Shown in pieces: positions 1 through 6,708 of a stretch of 38,613 nucleotides of DNA. Within the stretch, counting starts at the first letter, position 1, and every line of letters begins with the position of its first letter. Both the position numbers and the translations under genes were made by a program. The stretch is from CAIKZJ01 sp964626015 (lineage in GTDB: Bacteria > Bacteroidota > Ignavibacteria > Tepidaquicellales > Tepidaquicellaceae). The notes below the pieces were generated by a model, which was given only the letters and a program-made list of their open reading frames with translations, was not told where the DNA came from and did no database searches. The DNA lies in assembly GCA_964626015.1 (NCBI GenBank), contig CAZVCC010000030.1:1-38613 (forward strand), given 5' to 3'.

Positions 1-378
1 CTGCTCTCCGCTCTTCATAACTCCATAACTTCATCACTGCTCTTAACTGCTCTCCGCTCTTCATAACTCCATAACTTCATCACTGCTCTTAACTGCTCTC
101 CATAACTCCATAACTCCATAACTTCATCACTGGCGCTCCGCGCCTCATAACTTCATCACTGGCGCTCCGCGCCACATAACTCCTTAACTGCTCTTAACTG
201 CTCTCCGCTCTCCATAACTCCATAACTCCATAACTTCATCACTGCTCTTAACTGCTCTTATCTCTCCATAACTCCATAACTTTATCACTGCATCACTGGC
301 GCTCCGCGCCTCATAACTCTATAACTGCTCTTATCTCTCCATAACTCCATAACTCCATAACTTCATAACTCCATAACT
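1..378. repeat. Octamer-based tandem array (ATAACTCC family) downstream of wzi
   Basis: No gene lies in 1-362. The stretch is built from 8-nt units of the form NTAACTNC (ATAACTCC, ATAACTTC, TTAACTCC) mixed with GCTCTT, GCTCTCC and ATCACT words. There is higher-order structure: the 46-bp block starting CTGCTCTCCG at position 1 recurs at position 47 and begins again, diverging, at 93. The array runs into the end of the Wzi reading frame, so the last codons and the TGA stop of that gene lie in repeat sequence. It continues off the window's left edge. No promoter or U-tract terminator is evident. Confidence 0.9.
132..310. repeat. Three copies of a GC-rich hairpin word GGCGC-TCC-GCGCC
   Basis: The 13-mer GGCGCTCCGCGCC occurs at 132-144, 161-173 and 298-310, each time after ATCACT. 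It is a perfect 5-bp inverted repeat with a 3-nt loop. It stands out as GC-rich in an otherwise AT-rich array and could form small RNA hairpins downstream of wzi. None is followed by a T-run on the minus strand, so I do not call them intrinsic terminators. Confidence 0.75.
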
Positions 379-2051
379 AAAGAAACGTAAATCCAATTAT
401 CAACCAGCCTCCGCCCTTCAAACAAATTATTCACATTCCTGAACACATACTTCACATCCACCACATACTGATACACCGGCATCCACCTCAACCCCACCGT
501 CACCAAATCCCTATCCACCCTCTTCCCCTGCAAAAACTTATCATCATACCTAACATCCCCATCCCCCCTATGAATATACCCCCCGTAATTCCTCACAAGC
601 GAATCCCCGCTAAACTCAAACCCCGTACCCGACCTCTGATGCTGATACATCACATTCACATTCAGCCTGCTCGTCACGTCATAGCTAAGCTTCAGAGCAA
701 TCTCATCAGAATTCGGCGGCAGATTATGCCCCAGCGGCAGCGTCCAGTTCGTGTACTGACTCTTATTCGTCCTGTGAGTATAAACAAACGGATTCAGCCG
801 TGTATATTCAGTCGTAAAAATTAGATTCGGCAGCGTAAAAGCATCCATCCATACCGCCCCTACCTGCCAGGCAAACCTGTTATCATTCGCCGGCTTACCG
901 CTTTCTGTTTCATTCGAAAACATAGTCGAAAAATTCAAATCATCAATTAACAAAGACCCTTGCAAAGCAAAATTCTTCACCGGTGTAACTTCCACATCAA
1001 ACCCCAGCAGCGCATTATTCAAACCCGACTGTTCCGTTCCCGCGCTATAATCAGCCGACCTAATAAAAGAAAAAGGATTTAAATAAGTAAAATTAAAAGG
1101 TCTGTCAGCAGTAATCAGCGCCTCATAAAACCCCGCCTTAACATACTTTGAAAAATTAACGCTCACCCTGTGTGTAACGATATTTTTCATCTCAATATCT
1201 TTTTTAGCAAGCGAATCACCCTTCAGACTCCCGTAAATAAAATTATACGTAAACGCACCAAAATTCAAATCAAACTTAATAAAACTAAACGGCACCGAAT
1301 TTCCCGAAAGAAACAGTTTATCCATATACCCAAACCCGTAATTAACATAATCCCTTCCAAGCGTGACCGCAAAATTATCCTTCCCCAGTCTATACCTCAA
1401 ATACCCCTCAAAATAATCAAAATTATTACTCTCGCTCTTAAACTTCGGAAAACTCCTGAACTTCGGCAGAGTTTCCGTCACAAAATCCAGACTCTTCTTA
1501 TCCCCTGCAATCCTCTGCCCGTTCGAAGCCTTCAGACTAAACCCCACAGTATTCAGCACCGTCCCTCTCACCTGAAACCCAAAATTCCCCAGCGTCACCG
1601 AATTCTTCCCCAGCGAATCCCCCGTCGAAGCCCCCTGCATCAAAAACCCCTGCAAATTCACAAACACCGCCCCCGCCGTATCCTCATACTTATAAAAATA
1701 CTTCTTCCTATCCTCAATAAAATACCTCCCCCTCGGCTCATTCAAAAACCCCATACTCTCCTCCGTCCTCCCCGTCATCTCATACTCATACTCCTTCATA
1801 AAATCCCTCAGCATCTCCCTATCCACCTTTGAAAAATTGTCATTCTCGCGAAAGCGGGAATCCAGTTGTACTAAATACCCGGAAATCTTCTCTCTCGACA
1901 AAGGCAATATCGACGAATTATAATCAATAACCCCCTTCACCTGCATCCTCTTCAAAAAATCATACACTTTATCATAAGCAGGCACAGTTTCTACTTGTGC
2001 GTTTACAGCTGTACTTATCAATACTATTATTATAATTAATACTTTCTTCAT
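363..2051 (-). CDS. wzi: Wzi-like capsule assembly outer-membrane protein
   Basis: A 562-residue secreted protein. Residues 1-18 form a signal peptide (MKK, a run of I/L/V, then AVNA-Q). The N-terminal segment VPAYDKVYDFLKRMQVKG and the later alternation of aromatic and polar strands (DYVNYGFGYMD, YLNPFSFIR, FTTEYTRLNPFVY) match the capsule-assembly Wzi family, an outer-membrane beta barrel that in known systems holds capsule at the cell surface. It would be the final anchoring step of this locus. Residues 62-72 (QLDSRFRENDN) come from a palindromic element inserted in frame. The C-terminus VMEL and the TGA stop are encoded by the flanking octamer array. Over long stretches codons end almost only in G or T, unlike the AT-rich central genes. 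Family assignment is by sequence pattern. Confidence 0.82.
   Translation of the reverse strand: MKKVLIIIIVLISTAVNAQVETVPAYDKVYDFLKRMQVKGVIDYNSSILPLSREKISGYLVQLDSRFRENDNFSKVDREMLRDFMKEYEYEMTGRTEESMGFLNEPRGRYFIEDRKKYFYKYEDTAGAVFVNLQGFLMQGASTGDSLGKNSVTLGNFGFQVRGTVLNTVGFSLKASNGQRIAGDKKSLDFVTETLPKFRSFPKFKSESNNFDYFEGYLRYRLGKDNFAVTLGRDYVNYGFGYMDKLFLSGNSVPFSFIKFDLNFGAFTYNFIYGSLKGDSLAKKDIEMKNIVTHRVSVNFSKYVKAGFYEALITADRPFNFTYLNPFSFIRSADYSAGTEQSGLNNALLGFDVEVTPVKNFALQGSLLIDDLNFSTMFSNETESGKPANDNRFAWQVGAVWMDAFTLPNLIFTTEYTRLNPFVYTHRTNKSQYTNWTLPLGHNLPPNSDEIALKLSYDVTSRLNVNVMYQHQRSGTGFEFSGDSLVRNYGGYIHRGDGDVRYDDKFLQGKRVDRDLVTVGLRWMPVYQYVVDVKYVFRNVNNLFEGRRLVDNWIYVSLVMEL
1839..1865. repeat. Palindromic repeat element inserted in frame in wzi
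   Basis: ATTCTCGC (1842-1849) and GCGGGAAT (1854-1861) flank a GAAA loop. The arms pair except for one G-T wobble. The sequence is of the widely dispersed CATTCCCGCGAAAGCGGGAATC type found between genes in many bacteria (neisserial dRS3-like cores). Here it lies inside the Wzi reading frame and is translated on the minus strand as LDSRFREND. Its codons (TCC, CGC, GAC) differ from the G/T-ending codons on both sides. Confidence 0.75.
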
Positions 2052-2059
2052 TTTTTTCT

Positions 2060-2206
2060 CTTCATAACTTCATAACTATATAACTCCTTAACTCCATAAC
2101 TTCATAACTCCTTAACTCCTTAACTCCATAACTTCATAACTTCATAACTTCTTAACTCCATAACTCCTTAACTCCATAACTTCATAACTTCATAACTGCT
2201 CTTCCC
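2060..2206. repeat. Octamer array (ATAACTTC/TTAACTCC) between wzi and the upstream deacetylase gene
   Basis: About eighteen near-perfect 8-nt units (ATAACTTC, ATAACTCC, TTAACTCC) fill the whole spacer between the two genes. The array ends in GCTCTTCC inside the 3' end of the deacetylase gene, so the last codons of that protein (EEQL) and its TGA are repeat sequence. The minus-strand reading GTTATGAAGTTATGG has ATG and TGA in different frames, and an 8-nt period rotates through all three frames. Confidence 0.9.
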
Positions 2207-2999
2207 GCCTCACCAAAAATCTCTTAACGAGATTTTTAGCATTTTGCCACACCAGTTCCTTCACCCAAAGAACATTATCCTCCGTCCACCTCTGCGGATG
2301 AACCGTAATCATCATCTTATCCGGCAGCATTTCAACATTCCTTATAATATCATCCGTCATCTTAAAATCAAACTTATACTTCGAATTCACCTTATCCCTC
2401 ACATTATACTTATCCCCATTCCACCTTCTTCCCGTATCCGTCAAATACCCAAACACATTCCAGTCCACATCAAAATACGGCTCCCCAACAATCCCCAGCT
2501 CCTTATAATCATACTTCTCCCATATCATCTTATTATCATACTTCGCCCTCGGACTCCCATGCATACAAACCGTCGAAATCGGCACAATCTTTCTAAACAT
2601 CTCCAGCTCCTCACAAAACAACTCATACGCCCTATCAATAATCTCCTCTCTCTTTATTTCTTCATCACTTTGTAACTCTGTCACTTTGTCACTTGTCACT
2701 TTCTCCACCGTCTCATAATGATATCCTATTTCATGACCTAATTCATAAATTCTTTTTATTATATCTGCATCAAATGTTTCTGGTATGATTCTAAAATAAT
2801 AAGCCCCACAAATTTCTTTTTCCTTTTCTAATTCCGCTGTTCTTAGTGAATTTTCAGGCAACAAATCAACATCATGTCTAAGTATAATAACCTTATTAGA
2901 CTTACTTCTCTCAAATTCCTTAAAAAGAATAAAATTATATTCTTTCCTTAACAGTACCTCAATCAACTCTTTTAAATTTGCTAATCTAAAATCTCTCAT
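2190..2999 (-). CDS. NodB-like polysaccharide deacetylase (CE4-type)
   Basis: A 269-residue cytoplasmic-looking protein with no signal peptide. Motifs of the NodB/CE4 fold are visible: RHDVD (41-45, candidate base and metal ligands), GHEIGYHYE (88-96, histidine metal ligands), CMHGSP near 148 and VHPQRW near the end. Family members remove N- or O-acyl groups from sugars; the substrate here is unknown. Residues ~100-114 (KVTSDKVTELQSDEE) are encoded by an octamer repeat inserted just after the GYHYE motif. Codon use changes there: upstream residues use mixed A- and T-ending codons, downstream residues use almost only G- or T-ending codons. The stop lies in the next repeat array. ATG start at 2999 with AAAGAG 2-7 nt upstream. 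Confidence 0.72.
   Translation of the reverse strand: MRDFRLANLKELIEVLLRKEYNFILFKEFERSKSNKVIILRHDVDLLPENSLRTAELEKEKEICGAYYFRIIPETFDADIIKRIYELGHEIGYHYETVEKVTSDKVTELQSDEEIKREEIIDRAYELFCEELEMFRKIVPISTVCMHGSPRAKYDNKMIWEKYDYKELGIVGEPYFDVDWNVFGYLTDTGRRWNGDKYNVRDKVNSKYKFDFKMTDDIIRNVEMLPDKMMITVHPQRWTEDNVLWVKELVWQNAKNLVKRFLVRREEQL
2661..2702. repeat. In-frame TGTCACTT octamer cluster inside the deacetylase gene
   Basis: Units ATCACTTT, GTAACTCT, GTCACTTT, GTCACTT and GTCACTTT follow one another. They are the same words that fill the intergenic array at 3050-3145. In the deacetylase frame they read KVTSDKVTELQSD, a polar, repeat-like stretch that breaks the otherwise normal NodB-type sequence. This is insertion or expansion of an intergenic repeat in a coding region without loss of frame. 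Confidence 0.8.
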
Positions 3000-3017
3000 A
3001 CTCTTTAATATGTTTCT

Positions 3018-3312
3018 TCACTTCTCTTCATAACCACATAACTTCTTAACTACATAACTCTGTTACTTTGTCACTCGTCACTTCGTCACTCTGTCACTCT
3101 GTCACTCTGTCACTTTGTTACTCGTCACTCTGTCACTTCTCTTCATAACTTCTTAACTTTATCACTGTTCTCCTTAACTTCATAACTCCTTAACTCCATT
3201 ACTTCTCTCACAACTCACCTCTTACCTCTCACTTTCTCACTTCTCACTACTTACCATTTTCTTCTTACCATTTACTTCTCACTAGCGAAGCGAACTCACT
3301 GCTCTTCAGAGC
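3018..3312. repeat. Mixed 7-8 nt repeat arrays upstream of the deacetylase gene
   Basis: The 306-base gap 3000-3305 is almost wholly repeat. From 3018 come CTTCATAAC/CTTCTTAAC words, at 3055-3145 an array of CTGTCACT/TTGTCACT/CGTCACT octamers, then ATAACTCC words, and at 3210-3300 a 7-nt TTCTCAC/CTTACCA family ending in GCGAAGCGAACTCACTGCTC. At least three unit families lie side by side. Any promoter for 2190-2999 would have to sit in or next to this repeat DNA. Confidence 0.85.
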
Positions 3313-4274
3313 TTCTTCATCAACTTAACCCCCATCTCTCCGATCTTATATAAGGGTCTATTAAGAATACATTTAAACCTCCCATAATTTACCAATTCTC
3401 CCCCAAATTGCTTTTTGTAATCTCTTACTTTATAAGGTATACCTGGTTTACCTGCACCTCCAAAATCAAATGTATGATATCCGTTTTTTTTCCCCCAGAG
3501 AAATACTTCCCAGGGGATTAAATCATTAGGATGCTTTTTATAATATTGGGATTTTGAACCTGCATAGAAATCATATAAAACACCTTCATAACCTAATGCT
3601 AACATACAACCGATTATCCGCTCCTCAAAAACTGCAGTAAAAATATGCAATTTTGCCTCTACTTTTAAATAATTATAAAGGTTTTCAAAAAAATCATACT
3701 TCAATAAAGGCAATTTCGCCCTGCTATAAATTTCTTGAAGTATGGTATAACATTCTTTTAAAGAGTTCAAATCATCTTTCACCTCAAATTCAGTACCCTC
3801 TTTTTTGGCTCTCCGTATTTCATTCCTTCTTTTCGAACTTACTTCTTTCCATAATTGTTCTTCGGTTTTCATCAAATCTACAATAATGTTTAAATGATCT
3901 TCAAACTCAAATCCTGTTTGCTTGTAAGTATTAAAATACTGCGATTGGTCAGATAAATTTCTGATTTCTATATAAATTACTTTTCCTGATAAGTATTTAA
4001 TAGTATCATTTAGTAATGACCCTAACAATTCATCTTTAAAATAAGAATCATTTGGATTTCCAAATATTATTGCCCTGCGAGTAAAGAAGTTCTTAAATAT
4101 ATTTTCTTCTTTTGTTATAAAACCTTGAATAAAAACCTTTTTTTCTACACTCGTTGATAGAATATTAAAGGGTAATAATTCAGATGATGCGGATAAAACT
4201 TTATAAAATGCTGAACTTTGAAATACTGACATTTTTATTTTATTAATATCAAATCTGTGATTGCCATAACTCAC
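3306..4274 (-). CDS. FemAB/FemX-like GNAT aminoacyltransferase
   Basis: A 322-residue protein of the FemAB / BioF2-like acetyltransferase superfamily. The second GNAT domain shows KRRNEIRRAKKEG (148-160), IFTAVFEERIIGCMLAL (211-227) and FDFGGAGKPG...YKVRDYKKQFGG (269-292), the signature in which Fem proteins place DFGG...FK..FGG. Characterised relatives transfer aminoacyl groups to lipid-linked precursors. In a locus with ATP-grasp and CapA-like genes it may attach an amino acid to the polymer or its lipid carrier (inference). The longest frame starts at GTG (4274); the ATG at 4232 (MSVFQSSAFYKVL) is a good alternative. It is separated by 239 bp of AT-rich DNA from 4514-5551. Confidence 0.78.
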   Translation of the reverse strand: MSYGNHRFDINKIKMSVFQSSAFYKVLSASSELLPFNILSTSVEKKVFIQGFITKEENIFKNFFTRRAIIFGNPNDSYFKDELLGSLLNDTIKYLSGKVIYIEIRNLSDQSQYFNTYKQTGFEFEDHLNIIVDLMKTEEQLWKEVSSKRRNEIRRAKKEGTEFEVKDDLNSLKECYTILQEIYSRAKLPLLKYDFFENLYNYLKVEAKLHIFTAVFEERIIGCMLALGYEGVLYDFYAGSKSQYYKKHPNDLIPWEVFLWGKKNGYHTFDFGGAGKPGIPYKVRDYKKQFGGELVNYGRFKCILNRPLYKIGEMGVKLMKKL

Positions 4275-4513
4275 GGAAAGTAATTCGAATATGCTCTATA
4301 TTATCCGAGAAAGTTTATGATTTTTTGCCCTGATTAATAAATCTGATTTTCGCTTAATAACCATAAATCCCAAATCCAGCAAAAATACTTAAACAATTAT
4401 GAAATACAACAAAACAAACACCTATTCTTACTAACTGTTTCTTTTTCAGACAAATACACATTACAAATTGTATAGTTTGCTTACTAATAGATTCTATAAT
4501 AAGAATTTTCTTT

Positions 4514-5551
4514 TCAATTAATTGATATTCTTGAAAGGTAATTGAGTATTGCAATATTTACATCCTCCATTTCGGATAACATATAATTCCTTCTTTTGTG
4601 CCAAAGTATATTAACCTTAGGGTTGTGGATAATTTCTCTAACTTTCTGTAAAAAGGCCTCATCTTCATTCGGAAGAAAAGCATAAGTTAAATGATATTTT
4701 TCTTCAAGTTCCTTCAGATATGAGATTTTGTTTTTGAAGGTATTGCAGCGGATTGAAGGCGTCCCCAATACAGCCGCTTCGGATGACATTGTTTGGCTGT
4801 CACCTATATAAATCTTTGCAAAAGCAATAATATCGTGAATATCCACGGGGTCAATTAATAATTGATAATCTTTAAATTCCGGCTGAATTTTCCCTTCAGT
4901 AGTAATAAGAACTCTTAAATCTTCTTGTAAGAGAGATACTAATTTATTTTTAGTAATAGGATTGATACCACTATGCCCAAGATCGTGATGTGCTTTGAAC
5001 TCATTAAACCTGATAACAACATATTCTTTTTCAACGAGACCATACTTTCCAAGAACTGTTTTTTGTGGTAAAAAATATTTTGGAGAAAGATAAGCAAGTT
5101 CTTGATATCCTCTGTATATAAAATGATGAGGACCATAGTTTTCGAACGACAAGCAATGTGGTGTTATAATATAATCAGCAAAAGGTATGGTGAAATATTT
5201 TGTTAATAATTGAACAGCAGAATCATCATCATCAAAAAGGACACCCAATCTCTTGCAAACTTTTGCAGCCAACATACTTGAAGGAGAAAGCCCAATTACG
5301 ACATCAATATCATGCTTAATAATCAATCTGAATATTTTAAAAAAATATTGAAACTGACCCATGATTTTTTTAAACAATCCCAGATATTTTTTCCCGACTA
5401 TTTTATATTCGAACCCGCATTCATCAAGCAATCGTTGAATTAGTTCAGATTCTTGACACGTTATAATTATTTGTTGGGTACCAATCATTTTTATAAGATT
5501 CTTATAAAAATGAACGAAATGGGGATGAGTGATTTCGAATAAGTACTTCAT
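4514..5551 (-). CDS. DUF354 (COG1817) GT-B-like glycosyltransferase/epimerase-type protein
   Basis: A 345-residue protein starting MKYLFEITHPHFVHFYKNLI, the usual opening of DUF354 proteins, whose fold resembles UDP-GlcNAc 2-epimerases and GT-B glycosyltransferases. IGLSPSSMLAAKVCKRLG (~106-123) and IGDSQTMSSEAAVLGTPSIR near residues 250-270 are the typical nucleotide-sugar-side motifs. The exact reaction of the family is not established; a role in making or transferring a sugar of this polymer is inferred from context. The ATG overlaps the stop of the upstream GT4 gene (ATGA, 5548-5551), so the two are translationally coupled. Confidence 0.75.
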   Translation of the reverse strand: MKYLFEITHPHFVHFYKNLIKMIGTQQIIITCQESELIQRLLDECGFEYKIVGKKYLGLFKKIMGQFQYFFKIFRLIIKHDIDVVIGLSPSSMLAAKVCKRLGVLFDDDDSAVQLLTKYFTIPFADYIITPHCLSFENYGPHHFIYRGYQELAYLSPKYFLPQKTVLGKYGLVEKEYVVIRFNEFKAHHDLGHSGINPITKNKLVSLLQEDLRVLITTEGKIQPEFKDYQLLIDPVDIHDIIAFAKIYIGDSQTMSSEAAVLGTPSIRCNTFKNKISYLKELEEKYHLTYAFLPNEDEAFLQKVREIIHNPKVNILWHKRRNYMLSEMEDVNIAILNYLSRISIN

Positions 5552-6708
5552 GATTTATTCAAACCATGAAAATAAGAGGAAAGAACATTAATATTCTTAT
5601 CGGAAAAATTTTGCATTAATCTGTTTCGGTTTATTTCTGCCTGTATTTTTAATTTTGAGATATTATTCAAAGATTTTTCGATTGCTTCTGCTAAAGATTT
5701 TACATCATTCTCGGGTAACAAGACAGAATCAACTAATTCTGGAATACCTGCATGATGAGTTGTTATAACCGGCAACTCAAAGTATATCGCCTCCATTAAT
5801 GCAACCGGAATCCCTTCACGTTCTTTCACTCGGCAGTTATTATAATATTCTGTTCTTGATGGTAAAACAAATATATCACAAAACCTGTAAAGAATTTCAA
5901 GAACATCCTGATTTAACTTACCTAAAAACACAAACTTATCCTCAATTCCATATTCTCTAACTAAGTTCGGAAGATCTAAGTCAATCCGTGGATTAACATT
6001 TGAGCCTGCAATATAAACTATAAGATCCTTATCTTTCAACAAATCAACTGCTTGAATCAGCTCAATATATCCCTTCTTTTTTTCCCAATTACCAACAACT
6101 AATAATTTAATTGTGTTGTCCTTTATTCGTGGAATAATTGAAGGATATAAACGCATTAGCTCAATGCAATCAAGTGTAATACCGAATTCATTATGTATAA
6201 ATTTTCTATTAAATTCAGATACAGTAAAAATCTTTCGGCATTGTTGAAGAACTGCTGTATAGCGATTAAATTTGTAGTTATGATGTTCAAAATACAGTTC
6301 ATGAGCATGAATTGTAGTTGATAAGGGAACTTTGTGCAATCGACTAAGATAGAAGCCAATAAGGAGTTTATGATCACCCATTTGAACATGTACACCTTTT
6401 GGTAACATATTTTTTGTTTTATTGAAGAAACAGAATGCCACACAAAGACTTGTTAACTCTTTGTTTTTAATAGCTTCAGTTATAAATCCTTCTGTCACAA
6501 GCCGAAAAAAGTTTACAATAAATGATTTAGCAATATCTAAATATCTAAAGACATAGAAGTCATACCTTATGAATGATTCTCTTTTCAACTGTGTAAAACA
6601 TAAAAAAGGACTAATGTCTCTTTCGACCAATAGTTCCAGTTCTCTTTTTGTAAATCCATGAATTCCGTTTTTGCCACTTGCAATGTATAATATTCTCATT
6701 TTCCTCAT
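5548..6708 (-). CDS. GT4-family glycosyltransferase
   Basis: GT-B glycosyltransferase of ~386 residues. The start is MRILYIASGKNGIHGFTKRELELL, where the GT4 glycine-rich loop begins. The C-terminal half has LLVVGNWEKKKGYIELIQAV, VFLGKLNQDVLEILYRFCDIFVLPSRTEYYNN and EGIPVALMEAIYFELPVITTHHAGIPELV, containing the EX7E donor-binding motif. I chose ATG at 6708 because it forms an ATGA overlap with the upstream stop (6705-6707); a longer frame from 6741 would add eleven codons inside the upstream gene. It probably transfers one sugar of the repeat unit; donor and linkage are not predictable. Confidence 0.85.
   Translation of the reverse strand: MRKMRILYIASGKNGIHGFTKRELELLVERDISPFLCFTQLKRESFIRYDFYVFRYLDIAKSFIVNFFRLVTEGFITEAIKNKELTSLCVAFCFFNKTKNMLPKGVHVQMGDHKLLIGFYLSRLHKVPLSTTIHAHELYFEHHNYKFNRYTAVLQQCRKIFTVSEFNRKFIHNEFGITLDCIELMRLYPSIIPRIKDNTIKLLVVGNWEKKKGYIELIQAVDLLKDKDLIVYIAGSNVNPRIDLDLPNLVREYGIEDKFVFLGKLNQDVLEILYRFCDIFVLPSRTEYYNNCRVKEREGIPVALMEAIYFELPVITTHHAGIPELVDSVLLPENDVKSLAEAIEKSLNNISKLKIQAEINRNRLMQNFSDKNINVLSSYFHGLNKS

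Noticed and set aside
132..310. Intrinsic terminator downstream of wzi
   Set aside because: The GGCGC hairpins are short and none is followed by a U-run on the minus strand.
1..378. Possible CRISPR array
   Set aside because: Units are 7-8 nt with no 20-40 nt unique spacers, and there is no cas gene.
1170..1832. 220-codon plus-strand frame inside wzi
   Set aside because: Open only because the minus-strand gene avoids some codons; its composition (I, P, R, K, H rich) is that of an antisense shadow.
4354..4554. 66-codon minus-strand frame after the DUF354 gene
   Set aside because: It overlaps the DUF354 gene by 41 nt in another frame, has no ribosome site and no recognisable sequence. I see nothing certain in 4275-4513.
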